The notes under the pieces: generated by a model
What the model saw: the letters and a program-made list of their open reading frames with translations, nothing else
The model's database searches: none
Told to the model about the DNA's origin: nothing
Source of the DNA: Caprimulgus europaeus
Lineage: Eukaryota; Chordata; Aves; Caprimulgiformes; Caprimulgidae
Length of the DNA stretch: 64,000 nucleotides
Assembly: GCA_907165065.1 (NCBI GenBank)
Contig: OU015523.1
Span: 116,152,246 to 116,216,245, forward strand
Direction: 5' to 3'
Position numbers and translations under genes: made by a program
Part shown: positions 37,701 to 45,991 of the stretch, in pieces
Numbering within the stretch: the first letter of the stretch is position 1
Layout of the letters: each line of letters starts with the position of its first letter

Positions 37701-40340
37701 TACATGTTACTAACCAGAGGTTATATTTGTTTACTTTTTGTGTGAATATATTTGTTCCTCTGTAGAAGACAGAAATATGCACAATAATGATTTTTAAAAA
37801 ATTTATTTTCAGTGGAATACATAGCAAAAGAAGAGGCTATTTCTATATCCCCAGCATTTTAGATATTTTAAAACAACCACATGGATGCACTAGGATGCAA
37901 AAAAAATATATTTAATAGCAATTACACCATGCCAGACTTAACCAACCATACACACACTCTGTGCACGGACAGGACCCTTCATCTTCTGAAACCGGAGACT
38001 GGGTACAATGGGATCTCAAGCACCCAATTAACAGCACATTATCCAATATGGCCACACAAGGAACTATCAGTTATAACTGCAACTCGGTGTCATGCAAACT
38101 TCAGAGTATTTTTCATGCTATATTTTTAAAGTACTAATTTCCTACTTAGACTAGATGGTCAAAGTGAAGGTCTGAAGAGACACTGGACAGATTACCAATC
38201 AAATGTAATTAACAGAAATCAGTGTATCCCAAATACAGTAAAATCACCTCAGTCTGAGACAAGGCAAAGTTATCCAATGTTAGAGCTTCAGGCACTTGTA
38301 AGGAACAAACAGAGACTAACACTCTGGAAAACCATAATAAAAAAGCATGACAAGCACTGGCAGTAATGCAGCTGGGGGGAAGTACACTTAACAGTACAAC
38401 CACTCCAAAAAGGTAACTTCAAAAATAGAGGGGGTGGATCAGAAAGGTTACGAGTCTCTCCCTTCTCCTTCCTCCAGACATTTTGAACAAATCAAATACT
38501 TCCAAAGAGTCTTAATAGCTCTGCTTTCACAGGCTGTTCATTGGAGCTAATGCTATTACTTTCTGGCTTTTGTGACTGATTAAATTATTTAAAAAACAAG
38601 AGACACAGGGCTTACCGAAGGAATTGCTTAATGTTTTCTGCTTTCATTTCAGCCACAAGTTTCTGTCTTACATTTTGATGGACATCTGAAGAGTTGGGGT
38701 TTTTTTCAGTAGATTTCGTAAACCATCCTGAAACACATTTGAAAAGATTTCTACTTAGCAAGAACAAGAACCTCAGTCCTCACATATTTGAGTCCCTGTG
38801 CAACCTGAAGTACTGAACAGCCTCACTAAAACCACGAGAATGAACAGGGCTTAGAGCACCCTCTGCCAGCATTTGCTGGCTCAAACATAGGAGTGCAACA
38901 GAAAAGCAAAATAGACTTCATTGACTGAATTGCCAAAAAAGTGTCATAATTAAAATAACACAACCTAAATCTCAGGTAAATGTCATCCCCTTTTTAAGGC
39001 AAATTCATCTCTCATTAATTTTAAACTATAGTTTAAATTCTCAATTAACTGTTTGCAGTTAGAGGATTGAACTCCTGATATTCATAATGAAATTCTCTTA
39101 TTTATTATATACATATATTTTAAAATATGTGCACAAGTGAAGGTCTAGGACTCAACAGCCACACTGCCAGCATTATAATAGTTACAGATTTGGGGAAAGG
39201 TGAGGTTAGTCTATTTAATAACTAAAGGAATAAAGTTAACTGTGACCCTAGTCAGTTTTGAAAAGTTAAAGATTTTACAGTTGCCATAAATTGAAAGGAG
39301 AGAGCATATCAGCTATGTGAATTTGTCTTTAAAAAAACCCAAATCCTTTTACTATTATAGCTAGAAAATTTCAAATGGGGAAAGTTGTCATAATAAAGCA
39401 AACTATATGTGCTGTCACATGCATAATATGTATGATTTGTTAGACTTAAATGCAGTTGCAGTAACACTGAATATAACAGCGATAATGGATTAGGCCAAAG
39501 GTCAGTGTCCTGTTTTGGAGCATGGCCAAAAGACGATGTTCAGGGAAATGCACAAGAATAACACAAGCACCAGAAATTTCCAGCTCAGGGATCTCCTAAT
39601 TCAAACTTTTTTTTTTTTATTATATTTAATAACCCTCATGAATTTCTCTTTTGTGCTTTAGCCTTAGGTGTGTGCTACCACACAAGTTCAAAAAGGACAG
39701 ATGCAGACATGCAGTTTTAGACTTAAAACCAAATGCTGCAAGTGACTGCAGAAAAGAATCTAATGTTCTAGTGAAGTTCATTGTACATGACGGAAAAATC
39801 AGCAGCTCCACTCTTGGCTGTCAGTCAAAGCTCCTCCTTCTCTACATTCTGCCCTTACTTTCTAAAATAGCAACTGAATAGAATCATTTAAACAGATCTT
39901 CAGTACAAATCAGGAAATACAAATAAAAATATAATCCTAGAGGTTTTACAATCACAGAAGTCTCAAACTCTTCTATTAATCTCTCCTCTTTGAGTGTCTG
40001 ACTGCCCGTTACAGGAAGCTGACAATTCAGCAGGGCTGGTCTCAGGCTGGAGCAGAGAGCTGTTACACTCCTCACTCCCTAAGGACCAAAATGGCTAGAG
40101 AGAACAACCTCTTAGAAAAACAGTGGGACAAGTATTTTATAACATCCCTAAAAAGCAGTACAAGCTCCCTGAGAGGGAGTTAATTACAACAGGGGTTGCA
40201 CATAAGTATCTGTAGAGGGCAAAGGCTGTGGACTGAGCCCCGGTGTCTCTGTACTCACCTGCAAGAAATCCCAGCAAGAAACAGCCCAGCAGCCCGGGGC
40301 AGCCCAGCCATGTGCAGAGGGTGGCCTTGCTCCTGGCCAT
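7608..40340 (-). CDS. NAALAD2: NAALAD2: N-acetylated alpha-linked acidic dipeptidase 2, complete 19-exon coding span
   Basis: A type II membrane zinc peptidase (M28B) expected to cleave C-terminal glutamate from acidic dipeptides such as NAAG at the cell surface. Joining the 19 exons listed below gives 740 codons in one frame, all introns GT-AG. Residues 1-7 are a short cytoplasmic tail and about 8-30 the signal anchor. The protease-associated region follows, then the peptidase core and the C-terminal helical dimerisation domain. Zinc ligands are His367, Asp377, Glu415, Asp443 and His543; the general base is Glu414; calcium ligands are Thr259, Tyr262, Glu423 and Glu426; substrate contacts are Arg200, Asn247, Arg453, Arg524, Arg526, Lys689 and Tyr690. 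Possible N-glycosylation sites include Asn39, Asn130, Asn185, Asn314, Asn326, Asn449, Asn466 and Asn628. NAALAD2 is preferred over FOLH1 from its length, the short tail, Ser509, and NAALAD2-like segments in exons 5, 7 and 16. The FOLH1 paralogue lies 8.6 kb upstream in the same direction. Confidence 0.93.
7798..9471 (-). other. NAALAD2 intron 18
   Basis: 1.67 kb with no recognisable gene. It holds an (AAAT)n/(CAGA)n microsatellite at 8503-8548. No CR1 was recognised. Confidence 0.6.
8503..8548. repeat. (AAAT)n/(CAGA)n microsatellite
   Basis: AAATAAATAAAT-like units run into four to five CAGA units. It lies in NAALAD2 intron 18. Confidence 0.85.
9472..9564 (-). CDS. NAALAD2: NAALAD2 exon 18
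   Basis: 93 bases, residues 648-677 plus split codons for Asp647 and Arg678. It reads [18 protein letters not shown] and then [12 protein letters not shown], part of the helical dimerisation domain. Acceptor TTTTCTGCAG, donor GTGAGG. Confidence 0.94.
10438..10519 (-). CDS. NAALAD2: NAALAD2 exon 17
   Basis: 82 bases, residues 621-646 with split Asp620 and Asp647. It encodes the helix [20 protein letters not shown] of the C-terminal domain, with a possible N-glycosylation site at Asn628. The donor is a consensus GTGAGT. Confidence 0.93.
10520..13732 (-). other. NAALAD2 intron 16
   Basis: 3.2 kb without recognised genes or clear transposons. A segment near 11590-11770 has a TATTTAAA box followed by AATAAA, reminiscent of an old LTR, but no ends could be found. 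Confidence 0.5.
13733..13997 (-). CDS. NAALAD2: NAALAD2 exon 16
   Basis: 265 bases, the longest exon, residues 532-619 and the first base of Asp620. [12 protein letters not shown] contains the zinc ligand His543 and the neighbouring Tyr542. [20 protein letters not shown] is close to the human NAALAD2 segment and unlike FOLH1's VAQVRGG version. Acceptor TTTTTCAG, donor GTGAGT. Confidence 0.96.
14384..14406. repeat. Near-perfect palindrome, 11-bp arms
   Basis: CCACCATACTA, one A, then TAGTATGGTGG. It lies in NAALAD2 intron 15. Function unknown; it may be chance or a short foldback. Confidence 0.8.
14658..14748 (-). CDS. NAALAD2: NAALAD2 exon 15
   Basis: 91 bases, residues 502-531 with split Arg501. 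[20 protein letters not shown] leads to [10 protein letters not shown]. Arg524 and Arg526 of the S1 arginine patch are kept. Ser509 stands where FOLH1 has Asn (GCPII Asn519), as in human NAALAD2. Val525 replaces the usual Ala between the two arginines. Confidence 0.94.
16186..16277 (-). CDS. NAALAD2: NAALAD2 exon 14
   Basis: 92 bases, residues 471-500 plus two bases of Arg501. It reads [20 protein letters not shown] followed by a divergent [10 protein letters not shown] tail. Acceptor CTCTCCAG, donor GTAAGT. Confidence 0.93.
16278..20896 (-). other. NAALAD2 intron 13
   Basis: The gene's longest intron (4.6 kb). I recognise only T-rich tracts (16 T at 17162-17177; mixed TTTC at 17840-17872). 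Short frames here lack any family motif. Confidence 0.55.
17840..17872. repeat. T-rich simple repeat
   Basis: T runs broken by single C. On the gene's sense strand this is A-rich, so it is not part of a splice acceptor. Confidence 0.8.
20897..20964 (-). CDS. NAALAD2: NAALAD2 exon 13
   Basis: 68 bases, residues 449-470 with split Gly448. [20 protein letters not shown] carries Arg453 (GCPII Arg463, S1 pocket) and possible N-glycosylation sites at Asn449 and Asn466. Donor GTACAG. Confidence 0.93.
20965..23590 (-). other. NAALAD2 intron 12
   Basis: 2.6 kb of AT-rich sequence with no recognisable gene or repeat. The 124-codon minus-strand frame at 22087-22461 shows no known motif. Confidence 0.5.
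23591..23654 (-). CDS. NAALAD2: NAALAD2 exon 12
   Basis: 64 bases, residues 427-447 and the first base of Gly448. [20 protein letters not shown] contains zinc ligand Asp443. Acceptor ACTCCAG, donor GTGTGT. Confidence 0.93.
25785..26500 (-). repeat. CR1 LINE fragment in NAALAD2 intron 11
   Basis: The 3' end lies at 25785, with CCATAGAACCATAGAATGG and the GGTTGGAAGGGACCTTTGAA signature. About 715 bases reach into the C-terminal reverse transcriptase region; broken frames read [10 protein letters not shown] and [13 protein letters not shown]. It is on the same strand as the gene and older than the 3937-5580 copy, since its frame is interrupted. Confidence 0.93.
26995..27077 (-). CDS. NAALAD2: NAALAD2 exon 11
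   Basis: 83 bases, residues 400-426 with split Gly399. [19 protein letters not shown] holds the general base Glu414, zinc ligand Glu415 and calcium ligands Glu423 and Glu426. The donor GTAAAT is a moderate site. Confidence 0.95.
27507..27626 (-). CDS. NAALAD2: NAALAD2 exon 10
   Basis: 120 bases, residues 360-398 with split Asp359 and Gly399. [18 protein letters not shown] carries zinc ligands His367 and Asp377, the second bridging both zinc ions in the family. Donor GTAATT. Confidence 0.95.
28225..28310 (-). CDS. NAALAD2: NAALAD2 exon 9
   Basis: 86 bases, residues 331-358 with split Arg330 and Asp359. It reads [20 protein letters not shown] and then ILRGAVEP. The NKITRIYNV form resembles human NAALAD2 more than FOLH1's NEVTRIYNV. 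Donor GTGAGC. Confidence 0.93.
28311..30561 (-). other. NAALAD2 intron 8
   Basis: 2.25 kb with no recognised gene or transposon. A short imperfect tandem duplication of about 28 bases lies near 29150-29205 (CTACCTACCCTCAAAAG / CTACTTACCCTCAAAAG). Confidence 0.5.
30562..30660 (-). CDS. NAALAD2: NAALAD2 exon 8
   Basis: 99 bases, residues 298-329 with split Arg297 and Arg330. [13 protein letters not shown] is the recognisable core; the flanks [11 protein letters not shown] and ADNSST are divergent. The donor reads AG|GTCTGT, the weakest in this gene. The exon length is a multiple of three, so skipping it would keep the frame. Confidence 0.92.
30942..31035 (-). CDS. NAALAD2: NAALAD2 exon 7
   Basis: 94 bases, residues 267-296 with split Glu266 and Arg297. 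[20 protein letters not shown] is nearly the human NAALAD2 sequence. Acceptor TTTCTCAG, donor GTGAGT. Confidence 0.94.
31449..31479. repeat. (TTTA)n microsatellite
   Basis: About eight uninterrupted TTTA units in NAALAD2 intron 6. Confidence 0.9.
32162..32348 (-). CDS. NAALAD2: NAALAD2 exon 6
   Basis: 187 bases, residues 204-265 and the first base of Glu266. [13 protein letters not shown] has Cys225 where human NAALAD2 and FOLH1 have Phe. [20 protein letters not shown] contains substrate-binding Asn247. GDPLTPGY carries calcium ligands Thr259 and Tyr262. Confidence 0.95.
33001..33126 (-). CDS. NAALAD2: NAALAD2 exon 5
   Basis: 126 bases, residues 162-203, phase 0 at both ends. [20 protein letters not shown] is followed by [20 protein letters not shown], with Arg200 (GCPII Arg210, glutamate binding) and a possible glycosylation site at Asn185. 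Confidence 0.95.
33906..34007 (-). CDS. NAALAD2: NAALAD2 exon 4
   Basis: 102 bases, residues 128-161, phase 0 at both ends. [19 protein letters not shown] is followed by [14 protein letters not shown]. Possible glycosylation at Asn130. The acceptor is ATTGATAG. Confidence 0.93.
35410..35596 (-). CDS. NAALAD2: NAALAD2 exon 3
   Basis: 187 bases, residues 66-127 with split Arg65. [20 protein letters not shown] is followed by [20 protein letters not shown], matching the start of the family's ectodomain. Donor GAG|GTGATC. Confidence 0.95.
36380..36960 (-). repeat. Ancient degenerate CR1 fragment in NAALAD2 intron 2
   Basis: A minus-strand frame reads [22 protein letters not shown], a decayed form of the CR1 segment [20 protein letters not shown]. 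Downstream text (GGTTTGGTCACTGTTCCAGG and the CACCAAGGACCTCC region) matches the CR1 reverse transcriptase region loosely. Boundaries are approximate. The decay marks it as far older than the other copies. Confidence 0.75.
38616..38727 (-). CDS. NAALAD2: NAALAD2 exon 2
   Basis: 112 bases, residues 29-64 with split Gly28 and Arg65. It begins [19 protein letters not shown] (end of the anchor and juxtamembrane stalk) and ends [14 protein letters not shown]. Possible glycosylation at Asn39. Donor GTAAGC. Confidence 0.93.
40259..40340 (-). CDS. NAALAD2: NAALAD2 exon 1, with start codon
   Basis: 82 coding bases, residues 1-27 and the first base of Gly28. It reads [12 protein letters not shown] and then [15 protein letters not shown]: a 7-residue tail and a hydrophobic signal anchor, the same design as human NAALAD2. 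The ATG at 40340 has G at +4 but no purine at -3. No in-frame ATG lies just upstream. Donor GTGAGT. Confidence 0.92.
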
Positions 40341-40480
40341 ATGGGCACGGGTGGCCGGCAGCTTTGCAAGCTGCGAGGACAGGCAAGCAGCTGCCTTCCT
40401 CCTCCTCCCTCTCCTCCTCCTCCCGCCCTCAGCCCCAGGGCTGCCCCTGGCTTCTGTGATTCTCAGCTCTCCTCCTGCCT
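40341..40480 (-). promoter_or_regulatory. Candidate GC-rich NAALAD2 5' UTR and promoter
   Basis: The 140 bases upstream of the start codon are much more GC-rich than their surroundings. They include GGGCGGG (GC box, 40422-40428), a long purine-rich GGAGGA run on the sense strand, and an E-box CAGCTG at 40388-40393. No TATA box is obvious. The transcription start cannot be fixed from sequence. Confidence 0.45.
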
Positions 40481-42900
40481 AACCAGCCTTAATCCCTGGA
40501 TGATGGTACGATTTCCTGAGTGTGATAAAACACCTCGATTTCTCAGTCTCACCCCACAAGGCAGCTTGTGCATAGCTGTTTGTGTATCTCCGTAACAAAT
40601 ATGCATCTAGACTGTGCACTAAGCAATGCATAAGTACTATTTTAAAGGCTAATTTTTATTAATTATCAGGACTTTCTAGTTTTGAAACTTCCTTTTTTAG
40701 GCTTAATCACAATCAGTATTTGTTCCAGTGGAAGTGGCCAAGAGATGAAATGGAGGAAGGAAAAACTTGTTTTCCCTTTAGCCAGGAAGCCCTGAATTGT
40801 TCCCCGTTGTATCTGTGGTTACATTAATCCTTGGCAAGTGATGAATACTTAGAGCAGCTCAGAATACAATTTAGATTAGCCAATGGGGACATTTCCAGAC
40901 GTCATCCAATTTGCAACTGGGAAGAGCTACACAATTATTTCCTGTATTCTCTAGCTTTTTATATTTTGGATTACAAGGTTCTTAGGATCAAGTTTTCCTA
41001 GTCTAATTCAACAAAATCCACCAGTATCTCATGGGAAAGGACAGAAGTTCAGCCCAGAGAATAGTAAAGATATTTTCACAGAGTCACAGAATGATATTTT
41101 GTACAAATTTACCCTGGCCCTGCACATCACTCCCTGCTGGTGAGCTCCTGCATGGCTAAGTGGAAGCCAGGACTGACCTTTCTGAAACTGATGACCCGGT
41201 CATCTGAGACCAGTTATCTGGGTGAAGACAGGAAAGCTTTTATGGGAGCCTGGACATGCTCTGAGTTCTTAACACTCACTCCCAAAAGCATCCAAAGTAG
41301 ATACATCTTGTGAAAGAAAAGGCAGTGCTTCAAGTATCAAAACTTTCTTAAATAGAGTACATTAAGCTGAAAATATTCAGAAACAGCTGAAAAGACTGGT
41401 TAATGTCCTAATTACCTCACTGAGGCTTTTCAGAGGTTGGAGAAGAATTATACCACTTTGGTATTCTTCACTAGTCACAGCCACTGTCTTAAGCATACAT
41501 CTGGATGTCTTTGTTCAAATGATAAGCACGTCCCATTTTGTGATCTTTTTTTCTGTCATTTCCCAACTGCTCATAAGCCATCACAAATTCCAAACAGCAA
41601 GGACTTTTCACACCAACATCTTACTTGACATATACAGCCAGATGGAATTCCACCTACACAACTTATAAAGAATGAGCATATTGATGTATTATTAGCATGT
41701 ATATAGCACCATAGGTATAGGACTGGCACATAATAGACAGTAAAGTGACAAATGCTTTTGGAGATTACTATCTAAATTTGTCCTCACATGATGATAACAT
41801 CAGTGAAGGAAGAAGGTAAGTATAGCTACAGTGAAAAACTATGAAATGTATTTATTCCTACATCTACACCTTTTTAAATTGATAAGGGCATGAGCAATGC
41901 TGAGGTTGAACAATAGCAGCAACCAAGCATCCTCTACTACTACAGTCCTCGTACTATTAGTTATTAGCTGTGGCATGTTCTTACATGCCATGGATTGGCC
42001 ACCGGTGGAATATATTATGTTCCATTTAAATGTAAGTATAACCTACAGTATAAATCTATGCCTTCAACCACACACCCTTCACAACAGGACAGAGGCAGGT
42101 AATAAGATGAAAAAGCTCCTGGATTGAGATAAAGACAGGGACATCACTTGCCAATTACCACCATAGACAAAACAGACTAAATTTAGGGAAAAATAATTTA
42201 ATTTATTGAAAATTAAAATAGACTTGAGTAGTGAGAAACAAAGACTAAATTTAAAACAACATCTTCTCCCACATCACACCCAATTTCTCCAGCTTAACAT
42301 TACTTCTCCACTCCTGACTCCTCTATGACATAGAGCTGCCACAGGCAACACAGGAGCCTCCTGGGATCAGGCCAGATACCCTAGGCTATCTGAAGTGTGC
42401 TTAAGCACCTAACTCTAAGCACTTGAATTATTCTGTACAGAGTGTTCAGTTCCTAACAGATGAATACCCAGTGCCATTTGAAAGCTTGTCAAGTGTCCAA
42501 CACTTCTAGACAGAGCAGACCAGTACAGGGCAGCATTTATATCAGGTCTGCCCTGTTCTGGTGTGGTGGCTACAGGTCAGGTGAGACTTCTCACAGCATC
42601 TAGTGACACTGCAGAGCCTGTTTTCAGACAACTGAATCCTGTGCTGTGCAGCCAGGTGTGAGCTAACTGTTCATAGATGGAGCCAGTGGAGTTCCAGGCA
42701 TTACAACTGGAATCAAAATAACTAATTAGTGCAATTTCAGATGCCTTTGTGTAGCCCACCTGGGTAAGCATTTTTCCCAGATCCAGTATTCTGCCAATTG
42801 AATGCATATTCATAGGACATGAGGCTTTCAGACAGCCTCACTAGTGGCACCAGGTCAGGCTGTTGAACACCTGAATTGCTCCCCAGGGTTTAGACACCAC
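40481..42900. other. Intergenic spacer, left part
   Basis: 2.4 kb between the NAALAD2 promoter region and the GC-rich island. No gene, transposon or structured repeat was recognised. Confidence 0.5.
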
Positions 42901-42904
42901 ATGT

Positions 42905-43235
42905 ACTTGTCTGCACCCTCATGCTGGGCTCCACCTCCCCCTGCCCCAGCCCTGACAGCAAGGAGGAGGCCAACGGGAGGTGGGGTGGGCTGGGGACCAG
43001 GAGGGGCTCTGATGTGACCACAGCCCCAGGCGAGAATCTGTTCCCACTTCCATCAGCCCCGGCACCCCCTGCCCCAGTTCCACAGCGGCTCTGTCACAGC
43101 TGGCAGAACGTGGGCAGGGTCCGTGTCACAGGGGTGGGTGACATGGCCGGCCCAGAGGGCATGGAAAGGGCTGAGGTGAGCCAGCCCAGGCTGGAAGAGA
43201 ACCGGGGGATGAGCAAAGGCTGAGGTGTAAGAGTG
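42905..43235. other. GC-rich island in the spacer
   Basis: About 330 bases rich in CCCC/GGGG runs (CCACCTCCCCCTGCCCCAGC, GGGAGGTGGGGTGGGCTGGG) within AT-rich DNA, ending where a CR1 tail starts. A 100-codon plus-strand frame crosses it with a low-complexity composition and no motif. It could be an unrecognised GC-rich repeat, a decayed promoter or transduced sequence. Confidence 0.6.
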
Positions 43236-43237
43236 AG

Positions 43238-43460
43238 AGTAAGAAATTTTTTACACTGAGATTGGTGAAACACTGGAACAGGCAGCCCAGAGAGGTGGTA
43301 GAAGCCCCATCCCTGGAAACAGGGGAACCCCAGCAACGTTAGGCTGGACAGGGCTCTGAGAAACCTGATCTAGTTGAAAATGTCCCTGCTTACTGCAGGG
43401 GGGTTGGACTAGATGAGCTTTGGAGGTCCCTTCCAACAACATGCTATTCTATTCTATGAA
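43238..43460 (+). repeat. CR1 LINE 3' end, plus strand
   Basis: It runs from AAGAAATTTTTTACACTGAG through GAAACACTGGAACAGGC to the GGGGGGTTGGACTAGATGA and GAGGTCCCTTCCAACA signatures. It ends in ATTCTATTCTATGAAT octamers. Confidence 0.93.
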
Positions 43461-44560
43461 TCAGCTTGGTATGCTACGGAGGCCAATGTAAGGAGCGACA
43501 TTACTACACAAGAATTTTTGTTGTCCCTCTTGGCTCCTACCTTGGCATATACACAAATTTTTTTTAATTGCATGCCAGTATGTTGCAAAAGTATCCCTGA
43601 GCTATTTAATCTACATACTTCCTGGGAAGATGAGAAAAAACAGCATATAAAGGCTAAATAAATACCATTCACCAAAGTAAAACAAAAGTTTGGGCTTGAT
43701 AACAGGGTTTATAGATGCTGCTGGCTTCCCTTTGGAAGGAGGAACAGGGTGCAGCAATCCAGATACTTCTTAGAGAATTTATAGAGAGAGCAGGGACCAG
43801 CTGGAACTAAGTTTTCCAAAAGAAATGAAGGGGAATAAATCTGCCTCCACTTATACCAGCTTCTATTTTCCTCAGTGCCTGGGCTGGAAGAGAAGATCTC
43901 CTTAGCATTCTTTAGCTGCTAACTTCTTGACCCCTTCGTTTTGTTTCTGTACCTCCTTTACTTTCTCCCTTTTGCTGGTACTACCAGTTCCAAGATAAAA
44001 GAAATGCATCCTACATGTTCACTGTTTCCTGAGTCTTGGGACATGGCCTAAATAACCCACTATACACATTCCTAAATCACAAAGCCAAAATTGTAGTATC
44101 ATGTCTTGCAAATACTCCTCAGAATAACTGGAGCCAGAGAAAAATGAGATTGACACAGTAAGATCTGAAGTACAGCATGCTTAGAATGTAAAATCTCGTA
44201 CGTTAGGAGGTGGAAGAAGCTGCTCCAAACCAAACCTCATCTCACTTTTAGCTGTTACTGAGCATCTCACTTAGCAGTCAAGAAGAGAGCTCAGAGCTGT
44301 TTAGATGATGGGGATCCCATAAGACTCATCTCTCTTTGAGTCACTTCCTGACCAAATCAAGACCACATCTATCAGCCATTCTATTATTTTATATGGGGCT
44401 TTTCCTGCTAGAACTAAGGTATCTTCACTGTGAGATACTGCTAAGGCTGCTTCTCTGATAATAGTTGAGTATTTTATTCAATGCTGAAAATACCAATCTT
44501 AGATAAAACTCATCCTAAGTAGTCACAAGAATTATGCAAGACAAGCAATATGAAAACTGG

Positions 44561-44802
44561 AAGAGGGTAGGTTTCGATTAGATATTAGGAAGAAATTATT
44601 TACTGTGAGGGTGATCAGACACTGGCACAGGTTGCCCAGAGAAGTTGTGGATGCCCCGTCTCTGGAAGTGTTGAAGGCCAGGTTGGATGAGGCTTTGAGC
44701 AACCTGGTCTAATGGAAGGTGTCCCTGCTCATGGCAGGGGGGTTGGAACTGGATGATCTTTAAGGTCCCTTGCAACCCAAACCATTCTATGATTCTATGA
44801 TA
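44561..44802 (+). repeat. CR1 LINE 3' end, plus strand
   Basis: It runs from TTAGATATTAGGAAGAAATT through CACTGGCACAGGTTGCCCAG to GGGGGGTTGGAACTGGATGA and two ATTCTATG octamers at the end. Confidence 0.95.
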
Positions 44803-45599
44803 CTAAAAGATTATTAGGAAAACAGAATTCTTTTTTCAGACCAGGTGACAAAACTGAAAAAAGGTCCAAAACATAGATAAACTATGTTTGTCTAAGTTCC
44901 CAAAATGGCAAAGATACACATGCCAAATGCAAAACTTGCACGCGTCTGTTTGCTGAAGGAATAATTATGCTACGCAGCCAATTAGCAAAACCAGCATCAG
45001 TACATAAAAATACGTAATACATAGAATGAATGCCAGGCCTTGTAAATCATAGGTTGTAGCTGCTCAGCAACTGGCCCCTAAAGGATAATATCTGCATCAA
45101 GAAGGATATGCTGCTGTTGTGCTGCTCGACCTATTGACTGAAGATTGAACTTGTGGCTTGAGAGATCAAAGGGCCCTGATTTCTGGGAAGGCAGTTCTTG
45201 CAGGAAAAACGGCAACGGGGAATGCTCAACTGCAACTTCAAATCAGTAGTTTCCTTCTGACTCCACCAGTTGCACAGTCCCCCAGAACTCTCTCATGGCC
45301 TCTGCAGTCTATCTGACTAACAGATTAAAAGGGTAGTAGATTCTGATGCTTTGCATTGGAATGTCTGTTATCTTGAACTTCAGGAGTCCATTATCAGATT
45401 CCAGCTAAAATAAAGTTTACATTGCTGGCAGCTGACAAGTTCAGCTTGCAAACTTTGGCTCTTTCATCTACAAGAGGAATGCAACCAGTGAGGCAGAGAC
45501 AGTAAAGGACTGTGCATTGAACATAAACCCAACGGTATCTTCCAGCATGTACAAGAAGTTTCTCAAGAATACAGAGTCAGCCTCTTCAGCGGTGCATGA

Positions 45600-45868
45600 C
45601 AGGAGGATGAGAAACAACAGTCATAAACTGAAACAAGAGGGTCTATCTGGATGTAAGGAAAAGCTTTTCCATCATGAGGGCAATGAAGCACTGGAATATG
45701 TTGCACAGAGAGGTTATGTGGTCTCCATCCTTGGAGATTTCCAAGACTGGACTTGATAAAACCGTGCAATGTGGTCTAACCTTGGAGCTCACCCTGCTTT
45801 GAGCAAGTGTTTGGACTACAGACCCTCTGAGTTCTCTTCCAACCCTTTTATTCTATGATTGTGTGATA
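45600..45868 (+). repeat. Diverged CR1 LINE 3' end, plus strand
   Basis: CR1-like order is retained (TGGATGTAAGGAAAAGCTTT, GAAGCACTGGAATATGTTGC, then TCTCTTCCAACCCTTTTATT and the CTATGATTGTG tail), but the copy is more diverged than its neighbours. The left boundary is approximate. Confidence 0.82.
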
Positions 45869-45914
45869 CTCTTCCATTCATTACAATCCTCTGCCCTTGG
45901 GAGCTGCTGTTGTT

Positions 45915-45991
45915 TGCTCATGGCAGGGGGGTTGGAACTCAATGATCTTTAAGGTCCCTTCCAATCCAAACCGTTCTATGATTCTATGATT
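45915..45991 (+). repeat. Very short CR1 3' tail, plus strand
   Basis: Only about 77 bases remain: TGCTCATGGCAGGGGGGTTG, then GATCTTTAAGGTCCCTTCCA and two ATTCTATG octamers. It lies about 46 bases past the preceding CR1 tail. Confidence 0.9.

Noticed and set aside
42921-43223. 100-codon plus-strand frame in the GC-rich island
   Set aside because: Long frames are expected in GC-rich DNA, where stop codons are scarce; composition is low-complexity with no homology recognised.
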